Position numbers and translations under genes: made by a program
In this document: in pieces, positions 7,982 to 17,199 of the stretch
How positions within the stretch are numbered: the stretch's first letter is position 1
How the letters are laid out: every line of letters begins with the position of its first letter
The notes under the pieces: generated by a model
Told to the model about the DNA's origin: nothing
The model's input: only the letters and a program-made list of their open reading frames with translations
The model's database searches: none
NCBI RefSeq assembly: GCF_000020005.1
Contig: NC_010718.1
Coordinates: forward strand, 811,001 to 875,000
Direction: 5' to 3'
Source: Natranaerobius thermophilus JW/NM-WN-LF
GTDB lineage: Bacteria; Bacillota; Natranaerobiia; Natranaerobiales; Natranaerobiaceae
Length of the DNA: 64,000 bases

Positions 7982-9988
7982 ATGTCAATTGTTAATAGAT
8001 TTGATGAAAAGTTTAAACAACGGCAAACTTCATATAAGATGGTTACTGTTTTAGCATTATTGGAAAATGTAACTACAGATGGGAGTGCAGACTTCGATAA
8101 TGTTGTTAACAGTTTTTTGAACTTTTATTTAGATAGACAAGAGAAAGGTAAGAATCCAGAAATTGAAAGAGCTAAAATGTCTATACCTGAACAACTTTCT
8201 TCATCTCAAATTAAGAATACTATATTAAAAGGTCCTGTTACTCACTTAGAAGAGCTCATAGAATTTGATCCAGAAAACAATCAAATAAAATTTTCAGATA
8301 ATACATATAAAGATCTTAATCAAAATGATAACAGAATGGAGTTAAAAAAAGTAGCTTATAAGCATCTTTATCAATATTACAAAAATATAGATAATAATTG
8401 GATTAAGTTAGAAGATTTGTCTGACTTAGATCGTGGGTACCCAGTAAATGCAAATGACATTTCTTCATTATCAGAACAAAACTCAATTAAAGGAATTCAT
8501 CCAGTTGATTCACAAGAATTCCAAGGTACTATAATTTTATGTACAATTAGTGGACAAGAATATCCTAATGAGTGGCTGGATGCAAATAAACAGTTTTTAA
8601 AATATTATTTAGAGGGTCGAAGGGATAAAAATACTGGAATAAAAAAATATAACCAAAATTCCAAAAATAATCAATCTGTCATAAAGTCTAAAGAAGAAGG
8701 ATATCCTATTTTGGCATTTGTCAGATATTCTAAAAACTCATACTTTTACTATGAAGGTCAATTTGTATTTGAAGAAATCAGAAGAGATGAACAAGAACAT
8801 CCTTATTTTGTTTTAAAAAGACAAGATCAAGCGAGTAATGAAATAGAATTTAATCAATCTGTAAATACATGGGAGTCAATGAATTTTATTACAGAAGACA
8901 ACAGCGAATATAATGGCTATAGCGAATATAATAGCTTTGATGTTGAAAGTCTTAATGAAGTCTATCCCCATATTATTTCTTTCATTAGAAATAGAGGTTT
9001 TGTTTTCTCTGATGACTTAATAAAAAATTTTTTATTAGCTCTAAAAAGTAAACCTTTTGTTATATTAGCAGGTTTATCAGGAACAGGAAAAAGTAAATTA
9101 GTAGAATTAGTGGCCAATTCACTAGGAGCAACTAGAGAAAATGGACAGTTTACTCTTATTCCAGTACGTCCAGATTGGAATGATAGTACTGATTTACTAG
9201 GTTATAAAAACTTGCAAGGTGATTTTATTGAAGGTGAACTCACAAAAGTGATTAGAAAAGCGAAAGCAAATCAAGATCACCCTTATATTGTCTGTTTAGA
9301 TGAAATGAACTTAGCAAGAGTGGAATACTATTTTAGCGATATCTTAAGTGTTATGGAAACACGGAAAAAACAAGGTGAAAGAATAATAACTGCACCCATG
9401 CATGTTGAAGGATTAGATGATTCCCTAACTTTCCCGGACAATTTATACATTGTTGGTACTGTAAACATGGATGAAACTACTCATTCTTTTAGTCCTAAGG
9501 TTCTCGATCGAGCTAATACAATTGAATTTAATGAAGTAAATTTAGACTATCTCCCTGATCATGAAGGAGAAGAAATATTACCCAAAAAAGCTCATAACAA
9601 TATATTTAAAACTGAATATATAAAGTTAAAAGATTGCTATTATGGAAATGAAGATTTTATCAAACAGCAAGTAGAGTTTTTAAAACAATTAAACTCAATT
9701 CTTAATAAACCAGGTTTACAACTTCAAATAGGATATCGTATACGAGATGAATTTTGCTTTTATTTGTTAAATAATAATAAATTTAAATTACTTCCTGAAA
9801 ACACTGCTAAAGACTTTCAAATAATGCAAAAAATATTGCCAAGAATTCAGGGGAGCTCATTAAAAATTGAATCCGTATTAAAAGAACTGATAGAACTGTG
9901 TTCAGACAGTTTGCCACACAGTAAAGAAAAAGCAGAATTTATGTTAGAAAGGTTTGAAGAAGATGGCTTCACTTCATTCTGGCTCTAA
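7982..9988 (+). CDS. McrB-like AAA+ NTPase of a DUF2357-type restriction module
   Basis: About 668 residues. The N-terminal half (1-320) has no clear family, though a segment around 230-290 (PILAFVRYSKNSYFYYEG) looks like a compact beta-rich reader domain. The C-terminal half is an McrB-type AAA+ motor: Walker A GLSGTGKS at 364-371, a Walker-B-like DEMN at 440-443, and a GTVNMDETTHSF segment corresponding to the McrB signature. Such motors drive a partner nuclease on DNA carrying unusual bases. The ATG at 7982 has AGGAG 8 nt upstream; the longer frame from 7910 does not. The end overlaps the next gene by 26 bp, so the pair is one unit. Confidence 0.85.
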   Translation: MSIVNRFDEKFKQRQTSYKMVTVLALLENVTTDGSADFDNVVNSFLNFYLDRQEKGKNPEIERAKMSIPEQLSSSQIKNTILKGPVTHLEELIEFDPENNQIKFSDNTYKDLNQNDNRMELKKVAYKHLYQYYKNIDNNWIKLEDLSDLDRGYPVNANDISSLSEQNSIKGIHPVDSQEFQGTIILCTISGQEYPNEWLDANKQFLKYYLEGRRDKNTGIKKYNQNSKNNQSVIKSKEEGYPILAFVRYSKNSYFYYEGQFVFEEIRRDEQEHPYFVLKRQDQASNEIEFNQSVNTWESMNFITEDNSEYNGYSEYNSFDVESLNEVYPHIISFIRNRGFVFSDDLIKNFLLALKSKPFVILAGLSGTGKSKLVELVANSLGATRENGQFTLIPVRPDWNDSTDLLGYKNLQGDFIEGELTKVIRKAKANQDHPYIVCLDEMNLARVEYYFSDILSVMETRKKQGERIITAPMHVEGLDDSLTFPDNLYIVGTVNMDETTHSFSPKVLDRANTIEFNEVNLDYLPDHEGEEILPKKAHNNIFKTEYIKLKDCYYGNEDFIKQQVEFLKQLNSILNKPGLQLQIGYRIRDEFCFYLLNNNKFKLLPENTAKDFQIMQKILPRIQGSSLKIESVLKELIELCSDSLPHSKEKAEFMLERFEEDGFTSFWL

Positions 9989-12506
9989 ACTTAAAGAATT
10001 ACTAGTTATAGAAACTGATAGATTTACATTGTCAATCAAAGGCTTGCCTGTAAATAAAAATAACGATGGAAAGCTACATAATATCAAGCAAAAAAGAAGT
10101 TATGTTAGTGTAGAGTCCTTTGTAGATCAAAGCTATCAAGTGAAGATTTTTGATCCTAAAAGTCCTAGCGGATTAAGACCATATTACTATGAAGGAATGC
10201 CCCCGTGTTTTTTTGAGCAAACAAATTATGAAGTAGTTTTGGAAGTTAATGATGGTAACAATGATTATAAACTTACCCATGATAATCCTCATTTAGATAA
10301 TGCAGTTACCCCTACAGGAAGTAGTGGTCAGATATATACTGGAGTAATCAATTTCCACAATGACATCGGGTTTTCACGGTTTGTGCTAGAAGAAAATGGT
10401 GTTAAAATTTTTTCTTTTGAAATAGAAGTTTTTCCAAGTAAATTGGATTATATAGAGGATTTCTATCAGATGCTTCAAGAAGTTAACCAAGAAATTTATA
10501 ATTTGGCTTTTGATTTTCTTAGAAGGACATATTTTTCTGCACAGATAACAAAAGAAGAAACTCCATCTGAAGCAGAATTTTATACAATAATTTCAGCTAT
10601 TTTTAAGGAATTTTATAATTCCTTGGAGCGTGTTAAAAATCAACCCCATCATAAAATAGTTCCTTCAAATAAAGTTGTTAGACCTGAAAAAGCGAAAAAG
10701 AATAACAAAGATACTCTTAAATGGCTTCAAAAAAGACCTAATATAATGCAAAAGAGTTCTCATTCTGGCATAGCTATTAACAATAACAATTACATTCCAA
10801 GAAAAATTTTAGATACTAAAAAAGAATTTAGTTATGATACTTATGAGAACAGATTTTTGAAGTGGATTCTTCTAGTAATAGATAAAAAATTAAAGAGATT
10901 CTCAGAAAAACTGAATAATGAACAACTAGAAGTTAAAGAAGAAGTACAAAATGAAATTAATAAAATGAGATCTAAACTAAGACACTTTATTAACTATAGT
11001 TTTCTACAATTTGCAGGAAGATTAACTAGATTAGAAAGTAGTTCCTTAGTGATGCAGATGGGACAAGGATATCGTGATGTTTATAAATATTACCTTATGA
11101 TGAAAAAAGGCTTAAATCTAACCTCTGATTTTTTCGATATTTCAATAAAAGATGTGGCTTTACTTTATGAGTACTGGTGCTTTTTAAAGTTAAATTCTCT
11201 ACTTAGAAATAAGTATCAACTGGAATACAATGATCTAATTAGCTTAGATAGATCTGGGATTATAGTGAAATTAAAGAAGGGAAGGGAATCCCAGTTAACC
11301 TATCGAGATCCTAAAACAAACGAACAGTTTACTGTAGCTTATAATAGGGCTTTTAACAACTTGCCTACTGTTGGTCAACATCCAGATAACATCCTGTCTA
11401 TAAAGAAAAGTGACTCAAATGTCCGCTATCAGTACATTTTCGATGCAAAATATCGACTGGATACAAGTATTGAATATAAACAGAAGTTTAATCAAATCGG
11501 ACCACCAGTAGATACCATTAATGCTATGCATCGTTATCGTGACGCTATAGTAGCTAATAACAAACATAAAGAAGATTATACTAGGGATATTTTCGGAGCT
11601 TTTGTACTATTTCCTCATAATAATGAACAGAAATTTGCGGGATTAGAAGGCGGGAAGCCAAGCAAGTTTTATGATAGTATTTCTGAAATTAGTATTGGAG
11701 CTTTACCATTCTTACCAAGTCAAGCTAAACTAGTAAAATCTTTTCTTGATGATTTATTACTAGAGTCATCAGATACTGCTTTTGAGCGTTCTGTAATACA
11801 ACAGGGAACTAGAAATTACTTCGATAAACAACAACAAATTAGCGATGTCCTTATTGGACCTCTAAGACGAGCAGAACAACTTGAATTGTGTTTAAACAAT
11901 AATATGTACTATACCTACCTTGATCAGGTTAAAAATCAACTTGGTTTACTTCGATATATTGCACTCTACCAATCAAAGCGGAAATTTCAGAACCAACAAG
12001 AACAAGGGATTTTCTACTATGGAAAAATACAAGAGTATTATATTATTCCTAGAAAAGAAATCAAAGAGGTTAAAGCAGCCTCACAACCTAATGAATTAGC
12101 TGTTAAATTTATAGTTGATGAATGGAAAAAACTTGATAAACCTATAAAGCCTCAAGGTTATGGTCCTCAGGGTCCGCAATTTACTAACTGGTACCTCTTT
12201 AGAGAGGCTGAAACGTATCCAGAACTTCATCTGACTTGGGAAGAGATGCGGTTGTTGAAAGAGCTGAGACGTATAGAAAACCAAGCCCAATTTAAGTTTC
12301 CTACAGAGATGATTAAATCTGATGAACGATTTGAACTTATTGAATTTCCCGAGTTGATCATAGAAAGAGTAGATCAAGAAAGATTCAAGGTTATTACTGA
12401 TTATGATGAAGAAATTTTTAAGTTTCAAGATCTGCGAGGTCAAGCAAGAGTAATATTGAAAAATATAATAGAGATATGGAAATTGGGGGTTAGTAATAAA
12501 AAATAA
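9963..12506 (+). CDS. DUF2357 protein with PD-(D/E)XK nuclease (McrC-like partner)
   Basis: About 847 residues. The N-terminal part is beta-rich and matches the DUF2357 type of protein that accompanies McrB-like motors. The middle (about 290-400) is helical and charged. A nuclease core follows with D475 (PDN) and D494-A-K496 (FDAKYR), the D...(D/E)XK arrangement. It is therefore the likely DNA-cutting subunit for the AAA+ protein encoded just upstream. The start lies inside the upstream gene (ATG 9963 after GAAAGG; TTG 9954 is an alternative). A terminator follows at once, so the operon is these two genes, perhaps plus the small frame before them. Confidence 0.82.
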   Translation: MASLHSGSKLKELLVIETDRFTLSIKGLPVNKNNDGKLHNIKQKRSYVSVESFVDQSYQVKIFDPKSPSGLRPYYYEGMPPCFFEQTNYEVVLEVNDGNNDYKLTHDNPHLDNAVTPTGSSGQIYTGVINFHNDIGFSRFVLEENGVKIFSFEIEVFPSKLDYIEDFYQMLQEVNQEIYNLAFDFLRRTYFSAQITKEETPSEAEFYTIISAIFKEFYNSLERVKNQPHHKIVPSNKVVRPEKAKKNNKDTLKWLQKRPNIMQKSSHSGIAINNNNYIPRKILDTKKEFSYDTYENRFLKWILLVIDKKLKRFSEKLNNEQLEVKEEVQNEINKMRSKLRHFINYSFLQFAGRLTRLESSSLVMQMGQGYRDVYKYYLMMKKGLNLTSDFFDISIKDVALLYEYWCFLKLNSLLRNKYQLEYNDLISLDRSGIIVKLKKGRESQLTYRDPKTNEQFTVAYNRAFNNLPTVGQHPDNILSIKKSDSNVRYQYIFDAKYRLDTSIEYKQKFNQIGPPVDTINAMHRYRDAIVANNKHKEDYTRDIFGAFVLFPHNNEQKFAGLEGGKPSKFYDSISEISIGALPFLPSQAKLVKSFLDDLLLESSDTAFERSVIQQGTRNYFDKQQQISDVLIGPLRRAEQLELCLNNNMYYTYLDQVKNQLGLLRYIALYQSKRKFQNQQEQGIFYYGKIQEYYIIPRKEIKEVKAASQPNELAVKFIVDEWKKLDKPIKPQGYGPQGPQFTNWYLFREAETYPELHLTWEEMRLLKELRRIENQAQFKFPTEMIKSDERFELIEFPELIIERVDQERFKVITDYDEEIFKFQDLRGQARVILKNIIEIWKLGVSNKK

Positions 12507-12547
12507 ATCGACTTTTAAATCTTAATAATTTCAAGTCGATGATTTTT
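12507..12547 (+). terminator. Terminator of the McrB-like/DUF2357 operon
   Basis: The stem ATCGACTT/AAGTCGAT (12507-12514 with 12533-12540) has an 18-nt AT-rich loop and is followed by G, A and seven T. It begins immediately after the stop codon. Confidence 0.75.
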
Positions 12548-12663
12548 TTCGGTTCACTCCTTAAAATGAAAGAAAATTTTAACTATTATTCCAGGAATTT
12601 TAAAGCAAATTCTAGAAATATTGGTTAGGTATACTTAAAAATTTGAAATAAGAGGTGAATATT

Positions 12664-13644
12664 TTGAGTTATAAAGTATATGCAATTAAAGGAAACTCTG
12701 AATGGTGTGATGTGTACTTGTCGTTAAAAAAAGGAGAAGGAAGATTCGGTTGGAGTTATATTGAATCTGCAGATTTACGCAAATTGGACAAGAGAATAAA
12801 CGAAGAAGGATGGGGAAGTCTTACATATGAAGAAAAGAAATGTTATTATCCTTTTTTACTAGACATTAAGAACGGGGATTATGTAATTTATATAAATATA
12901 CCGGAATGGGGTAAATGCACTTTAGCTAGGGTAACAGGAGAATATTATTGGAGATTTGAAGATAAAGATTTTAACCATCGATTTCCAGTTGATCCTAACT
13001 CAATTTATATTTTTGATAGAAACAGTAATATAGTGCATCCTGCTCTGAGTACAAGGTTAAAATTACAAGGTGCATGGTGGCATATTTATTTAAAAGAAGA
13101 ATTTGAAGAATTACTTTATAACTTAAAAACAGGTCAATCTGAACTTGAATTAACTTCTGAGAGTAGGTTGAGCAAAGAGATTCAGCCGTTCCTACGTGAA
13201 ATTACGCGAAAAATTAAACATAATTACCCAAGCAAATCACTTGAAGATTTATGTGTAGAAGTTTTGCAGAATGTTCCAAGAGTAATTAGTGTTGAAAAAA
13301 AGGGGGGGAGGGCAGATGTAGGAGCAGATATTTTAGTTAAATTTGAAAGTGGTTTACCTATAACAGCTGTAGATAGAGAAGAAATTCTTATTGTACAAGT
13401 TAAATCTTATCAAGGAGAACATTGGGATACAACTTGTGTTGTAGATATTAAAAATGCTTTTGAGTACTATCCCGAAGCAAGTATGGGACTGATTATTTCA
13501 ACAGCTGATTGTTCTACTCCTAATTTAGATAAAGCTATTGATGAATTAAGAAATCATATTGATAAACATGTTGGTTTGCTCATTGGTGAAGATGTTGCCC
13601 GGTTTTTATTAAGATATGGATCTAATATATTAGAAGAGTTATGA
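12664..13644 (+). CDS. Mrr-like restriction endonuclease
   Basis: About 326 residues. The C-terminal third is an Mrr-type PD-(D/E)XK domain: GADILVKF with D222, then the variant motif Q245-V-K247 (IVQVKSY) typical of Mrr/McrA-like enzymes that cut modified DNA. The N-terminal 170 residues are rich in Trp/Tyr and may recognise DNA, but the family is unclear. The start is the TTG at 12664, 6 nt after GAGGTG; the GTG at 12655 lies inside that site. The gene is alone between a terminator and a 570-bp non-coding stretch. An imperfect sigma-H-like promoter (AGGAATT near 12593) lies upstream. Confidence 0.8.
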   Translation: MSYKVYAIKGNSEWCDVYLSLKKGEGRFGWSYIESADLRKLDKRINEEGWGSLTYEEKKCYYPFLLDIKNGDYVIYINIPEWGKCTLARVTGEYYWRFEDKDFNHRFPVDPNSIYIFDRNSNIVHPALSTRLKLQGAWWHIYLKEEFEELLYNLKTGQSELELTSESRLSKEIQPFLREITRKIKHNYPSKSLEDLCVEVLQNVPRVISVEKKGGRADVGADILVKFESGLPITAVDREEILIVQVKSYQGEHWDTTCVVDIKNAFEYYPEASMGLIISTADCSTPNLDKAIDELRNHIDKHVGLLIGEDVARFLLRYGSNILEEL

Positions 13645-13757
13645 AAGAATTCGGTAATATAAATATATGTTAATAAACCTACTGGTGTATTAAAGTGGAT
13701 TGTGACTGTCATTAAAAATACACAAGTATTAATATAAAGGCTGTGTTAAATTTGAAT

Positions 13758-13973
13758 GTTGATAGTTGAATTCTCAATTTCACATCAAAATTTCGGGCTG
13801 GTACATCTAAAACTTCCCAACAGTAGAATTAAAGCTTCCTGATCAACTGCTTATCCCTGAGCATGATCAGCAAATAACATCCTGTTATTTGACTTTAATT
13901 CTAATGTTGGATCGTTAAGATGTAATATCAACGCTACACAAAATTAGTTCAATCGAAGAGTTCAACTATCAAC
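13758..13973. repeat. Branched palindromic element (MITE-like or structured RNA)
   Basis: The outer ends form a 13-bp perfect inverted repeat (13758-13770 with 13961-13973). Inside are ACATCT/AGATGT (13803-13808 with 13918-13923), then CCAACA/TGTTGG and TAGAATTAAAG/CTTTAATTCTA (13817-13834 with 13893-13910, one mismatch). At the tip are two hairpins: CTGATCA/TGATCAG (13839-13870) and CAAATAACA/TGTTATTTG (13871-13891, 3-nt loop). No open frame is present. The nested Y-shaped fold fits a structured non-coding RNA or a non-autonomous mobile element. No target-site duplication was recognised. Confidence 0.7.
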
Positions 13974-14051
13974 AACGGAGTATAAGAGAGCCAATATAAA
14001 AGAAAAGTGATATCTATAAGAACTCATCCTATCATAAATACTAAATTTCAG

Positions 14052-14094
14052 CAATATTAATTTTTAGTAAAGAATATACTAAAAATTAATATTG
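14052..14094. repeat. Perfect 18-bp AT-rich hairpin
   Basis: The arms at 14052-14069 and 14077-14094 are perfect complements around a 7-nt loop. The remaining sequence between 13974 and 14232 holds no gene. It could be a bidirectional terminator or a regulator-binding palindrome upstream of the methylase-like operon. Confidence 0.75.
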
Positions 14095-14232
14095 AAAGTG
14101 TAATAGTTTTTTGATAGTCTATATGTGGATGAACAAATATTTTAATAAAATTTTTAAGCCTTAATTCTTAATAACGAGATTACTAAAATCGAGTAATTCC
14201 AATAAAACAAATTAATGGAGGGAGAGGTTTTA

Positions 14233-14730
14233 ATGTGTATTGTTAGAAAAGCGGATTATTATTATGGAGCTTTGCTTTCGGTTTTGGTTAACAACGAATT
14301 TTCACCAGTAATGATTGAAGCGGGAAACAAGCGTAAAATTTATGGTTTATTTACGGATAATGGGGATGAATACCAAATATACTCTAAATTTTTATCAAAA
14401 CCAAGTAGCAATGGACAAAACAGTTCTACTTGGAGCTTTGTTTTTTCAGACAATGAAATTGAAGAAATTAAAACCATTAAAGGTAAAAAACAGGGGAAAG
14501 ACACTATCTTTGCTTTTATCTGTAGTCAAAATAAACTGAATAACACTGAAATTGCCTTGATAAAGTTTGAAGAATTAGAAAAATGTATTGATTTAAATAG
14601 ACAATATCAAGGGCAATTATCAGTAAGTATTAGAAGAAAAAAAGGATCTCATGGACTTTGGGTATATGGAACTAATAGAAGTCTCGATTATGCTTTAAAA
14701 GTTTCTAGAGACGTAATAAAAAACTTATAA
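14233..14730 (+). CDS. Unknown protein coupled to the M-S methylase-like gene
   Basis: A 165-residue soluble protein. I do not recognise the family. The middle is beta-rich (KRKIYGLFTDNGDEYQIYSKF) and the C-terminal half is basic (SIRRKKGSHGLW, ending in a helix). The ATG at 14233 follows GGAGGGAGAGG; an in-frame ATG at 14215 lies inside that site. It lies 14 bp before the methylase-like gene, so it is probably made in step with it as a dedicated partner, for instance a small nuclease or DNA-binding subunit. That role is inferred from position only. Confidence 0.7.
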   Translation: MCIVRKADYYYGALLSVLVNNEFSPVMIEAGNKRKIYGLFTDNGDEYQIYSKFLSKPSSNGQNSSTWSFVFSDNEIEEIKTIKGKKQGKDTIFAFICSQNKLNNTEIALIKFEELEKCIDLNRQYQGQLSVSIRRKKGSHGLWVYGTNRSLDYALKVSRDVIKNL

Positions 14731-14744
14731 AGGGAGGATGTAAA

Positions 14745-16610
14745 ATGGAACATAAACATATTTTTCAGTTGTGTGAACATTTGCGAGGAGAGCTCCAACC
14801 TGAAGAATACTTAGATGTTATATTCCCAGTTTTAACTATAAAACACATCTCTGAGACTAAATCCCCTTACTATATTCCAGAAGACGCTACTTGGAATTGT
14901 TTGATAGCGAGTGGACTTAACTTGGTTAAAAGAGTTGAAAAAGCAATTGAATTGATAGAGGGAAATAATTATAGATTAAATAATGTCCTTAACATTTTTC
15001 CAGGTAAGTCGTTATCTGATGTTAATTTATATAATTTTATGCTAGGTATAGATGAGATTCAAGATCACAAACAGTTTTTAAAAACTGTAATTGACCACTT
15101 TTCTAAAAGGATAGGCAAAGCCTCCGGGGTATGGCACACTTCAAACACATTAAATGAACTAATAGTAAGGTTGATTGCCCCTATGGATGGTAGTTTTTAT
15201 GACGGAACAGCAGGGTTGTGTAATACTCTCATTGAAGCTTCTGAATTTGCAGAACAAGAGGGAGGTGCATTACAGTTATATGGGCAAGAAATAGATCCTA
15301 AAATCTGGGCACTTGGTAAAATAAACCTAATATTTAATGAATGTCATGATGTAGTATTAGAAAGAGAAGACTCATTAAGAAATCCTATGACTACAGAAGA
15401 TAATAATTTAAAAACTTTTGATTATATTGGGATGAATATTCCTTTTGGATTACGTGACTGGGGCGTTGAGGAAGCTAGAAGAGATCTTTTTGGTAGATTC
15501 CGATATGGTATTCCTAGTAAGCAGCATGGAGATATGGCTTTTATATTACATGCATTAACATCGTTAAACCGATCTGGTAAAGCTGCAATAGTTGTACCGC
15601 ACGGAGTATTATTTAGGGGAGGTAGAGAAGCTAAAATTAGAGAAAAATTAATCAATAATGACGTTATTGAAGGAGTCGTAGATTTACCGTCTGGATTATT
15701 AGCAGGAACTAATATTCCAGTTTCTATAATAATTTTAAATAAACTTAAACCTGAAGAATCAACTGAGAAAATTTTTATGGTTAATGCCAAAGATATTGAA
15801 CATAAGGGATTTGAATTACCTAGAGAAGATTTAGATATGATCATTGAAGCATACATTAGAAAGGATACTATTGATGGTTTTAGTATGTGGATCAATAGAG
15901 AAGATATAATAGATCACAGCTTATTAGTTAAAAATTACTTTGAAGATTGTGAAGTGACAACTCCTATTGGTAAGTTTGAGATTGATCGAAAGGATTATGA
16001 AAATAATACTGAAACTGTTTCTTTAAAAAGCTTAGGTACTTTCTATAGAGGATTAAATACTCATGCATACAAAACCCAGAAGTCTGAATCCCCAACCCAT
16101 AAAATACTTCAATTATCCAATGTAGAGAATGGTGAGATTTTTCTTGAAAATGCCGATTCTTATAATGCTAAAGAACTAAAAAATCCAAGTTCGTATGAAG
16201 TTCAGCCAGGTGATGTAATTATTTCAAGTCGAGGTAATTCTATTAAAATTGCTGTTATTCCAGAAGAAATTGAAAACACACTATTATCTCATAATTTTAT
16301 CGGTTTTAGGCCTAATGACAATGTCGACCCCTATTTTATTAAGTATTTCATGGAAAGTCCTATAGGTATTAAATACCTTTCCTTATATCAGAAGGGATCC
16401 GCTGTCTCTGTGTTGAAAGTTAAAGATATTGAGAAAATCTATATACCTAAGGTTTCATTAGAGGAACAAAAAGCAATCTCTAATAAGTTAAGAAATGCTG
16501 ATTTGACGTTACAAAGGAAAATACAAAAAGCTAAAGAGGAACATAAACAACTGTACCTTTATGCTTATAGAAGTTTAGGTATTCATGAAAGTATCACAGA
16601 GAAGAAGTGA
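14745..16610 (+). CDS. HsdM-like methylase fused to an HsdS-like recognition domain, atypical motifs
   Basis: A 621-residue protein. Residues about 100-400 follow the type I N6-adenine methylase (HsdM) fold, with GQEIDPKIWALGKINL, GRFRYGIPSKQHGD and VVPHGVLFRGG recognisable. The SAM-binding motif reads YDGTAGLCN where DPxCGTGG is usual. The catalytic motif reads NIPF where NPPF is usual. Residues about 425-600 are one HsdS-like target-recognition domain followed by a coiled coil. A modification-plus-specificity fusion with no HsdR beside it is unusual. It could be an active divergent methylase or a DNA reader that has lost methylation. GGGAGG precedes the ATG. Confidence 0.8.
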   Translation: MEHKHIFQLCEHLRGELQPEEYLDVIFPVLTIKHISETKSPYYIPEDATWNCLIASGLNLVKRVEKAIELIEGNNYRLNNVLNIFPGKSLSDVNLYNFMLGIDEIQDHKQFLKTVIDHFSKRIGKASGVWHTSNTLNELIVRLIAPMDGSFYDGTAGLCNTLIEASEFAEQEGGALQLYGQEIDPKIWALGKINLIFNECHDVVLEREDSLRNPMTTEDNNLKTFDYIGMNIPFGLRDWGVEEARRDLFGRFRYGIPSKQHGDMAFILHALTSLNRSGKAAIVVPHGVLFRGGREAKIREKLINNDVIEGVVDLPSGLLAGTNIPVSIIILNKLKPEESTEKIFMVNAKDIEHKGFELPREDLDMIIEAYIRKDTIDGFSMWINREDIIDHSLLVKNYFEDCEVTTPIGKFEIDRKDYENNTETVSLKSLGTFYRGLNTHAYKTQKSESPTHKILQLSNVENGEIFLENADSYNAKELKNPSSYEVQPGDVIISSRGNSIKIAVIPEEIENTLLSHNFIGFRPNDNVDPYFIKYFMESPIGIKYLSLYQKGSAVSVLKVKDIEKIYIPKVSLEEQKAISNKLRNADLTLQRKIQKAKEEHKQLYLYAYRSLGIHESITEKK

Positions 16611-16628
16611 CCCATTTATCTCTGTGAT
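16593..16628. promoter_or_regulatory. Inverted repeat spanning the M-S stop codon
   Basis: ATCACAGAGA (16593-16602) and its perfect complement (16619-16628) flank 16 nt containing the stop codon of the M-S gene. No T-run follows. It could reduce read-through into the small downstream gene or stabilise the 3' end of the message. Confidence 0.5.
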
Positions 16629-16630
16629 CA

Positions 16631-17076
16631 ATGAAGACAAAGGTATCTCTGTTAGATTCAATTACTGTAAAAATATGCTATAATTTTAGTTATGATGGGG
16701 TTATAGAACTATTAAACGATGCAGAGATAGATAAAAATGAAATTGACAACTTCAAAATAGATTTTTCCTTGATAGAGGAAATAGAGGATATTGAAAACGA
16801 CTTTTGCTTAGAGCGGTTAGAAAAGTTTAGCGAAAGTTTCCATTCTCATTTGGATATTGAAGGAATAGTTTTTGCTGGCCTTTATGCTCATGAAAACATA
16901 AAAAATTAGGTGAACAATTAATTGAAGACTATGAAGAAGAGGATATGGTTGATGAACTAGAAAAGCAAATGGAGTTAAGTAAGGATGAAATAATTGAGGT
17001 TTTTTCGGACATAGAAAACAATCCTTTTATGTTAAAAAAGATTAATGAGTTTTTGAGCAACAAATTTATAATATAA
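16631..17076 (+). pseudogene. Acidic coiled-coil protein, frameshifted in an A6 run
   Basis: The first frame (16631-16909, 92 residues) stops at HENIKN. If one A is added to the run of six A just before the stop, the protein continues as KKLGEQLIEDYEEEDMV and on to a natural stop at 17076, about 148 residues in all. The composition on both sides is equally acidic and helical, which supports one ancestral gene. No clear ribosome binding site precedes 16631, so expression may depend on the upstream gene. The family is not recognised. Slippage on the A-run could in principle produce the full protein. Confidence 0.6.
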
Positions 17077-17107
17077 TATTCTTGAAAAACTTTAGCCTTG
17101 GTTTTTT

Positions 17108-17150
17108 GTTCTTGAAAAATAGAACCTTTATAACTCCAAGGTGGTTATAA
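17108..17150. promoter_or_regulatory. Paired inverted repeats upstream of hsdM
   Basis: Two short palindromes lie in the 123-bp gap before hsdM: GTTCT...AGAAC (17108-17125) and TTATAAC/GTTATAA with a 9-nt loop (17128-17150). The word TTCTTGAAAAA also occurs twice (from 17079 and from 17109). These could be operators for control of the type I restriction genes; no regulator is encoded nearby. Confidence 0.35.
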
Positions 17151-17199
17151 CGAAAAAAGGTGTTTGGTTATTAACTGATATTAACGAGAGGTGATTTAT

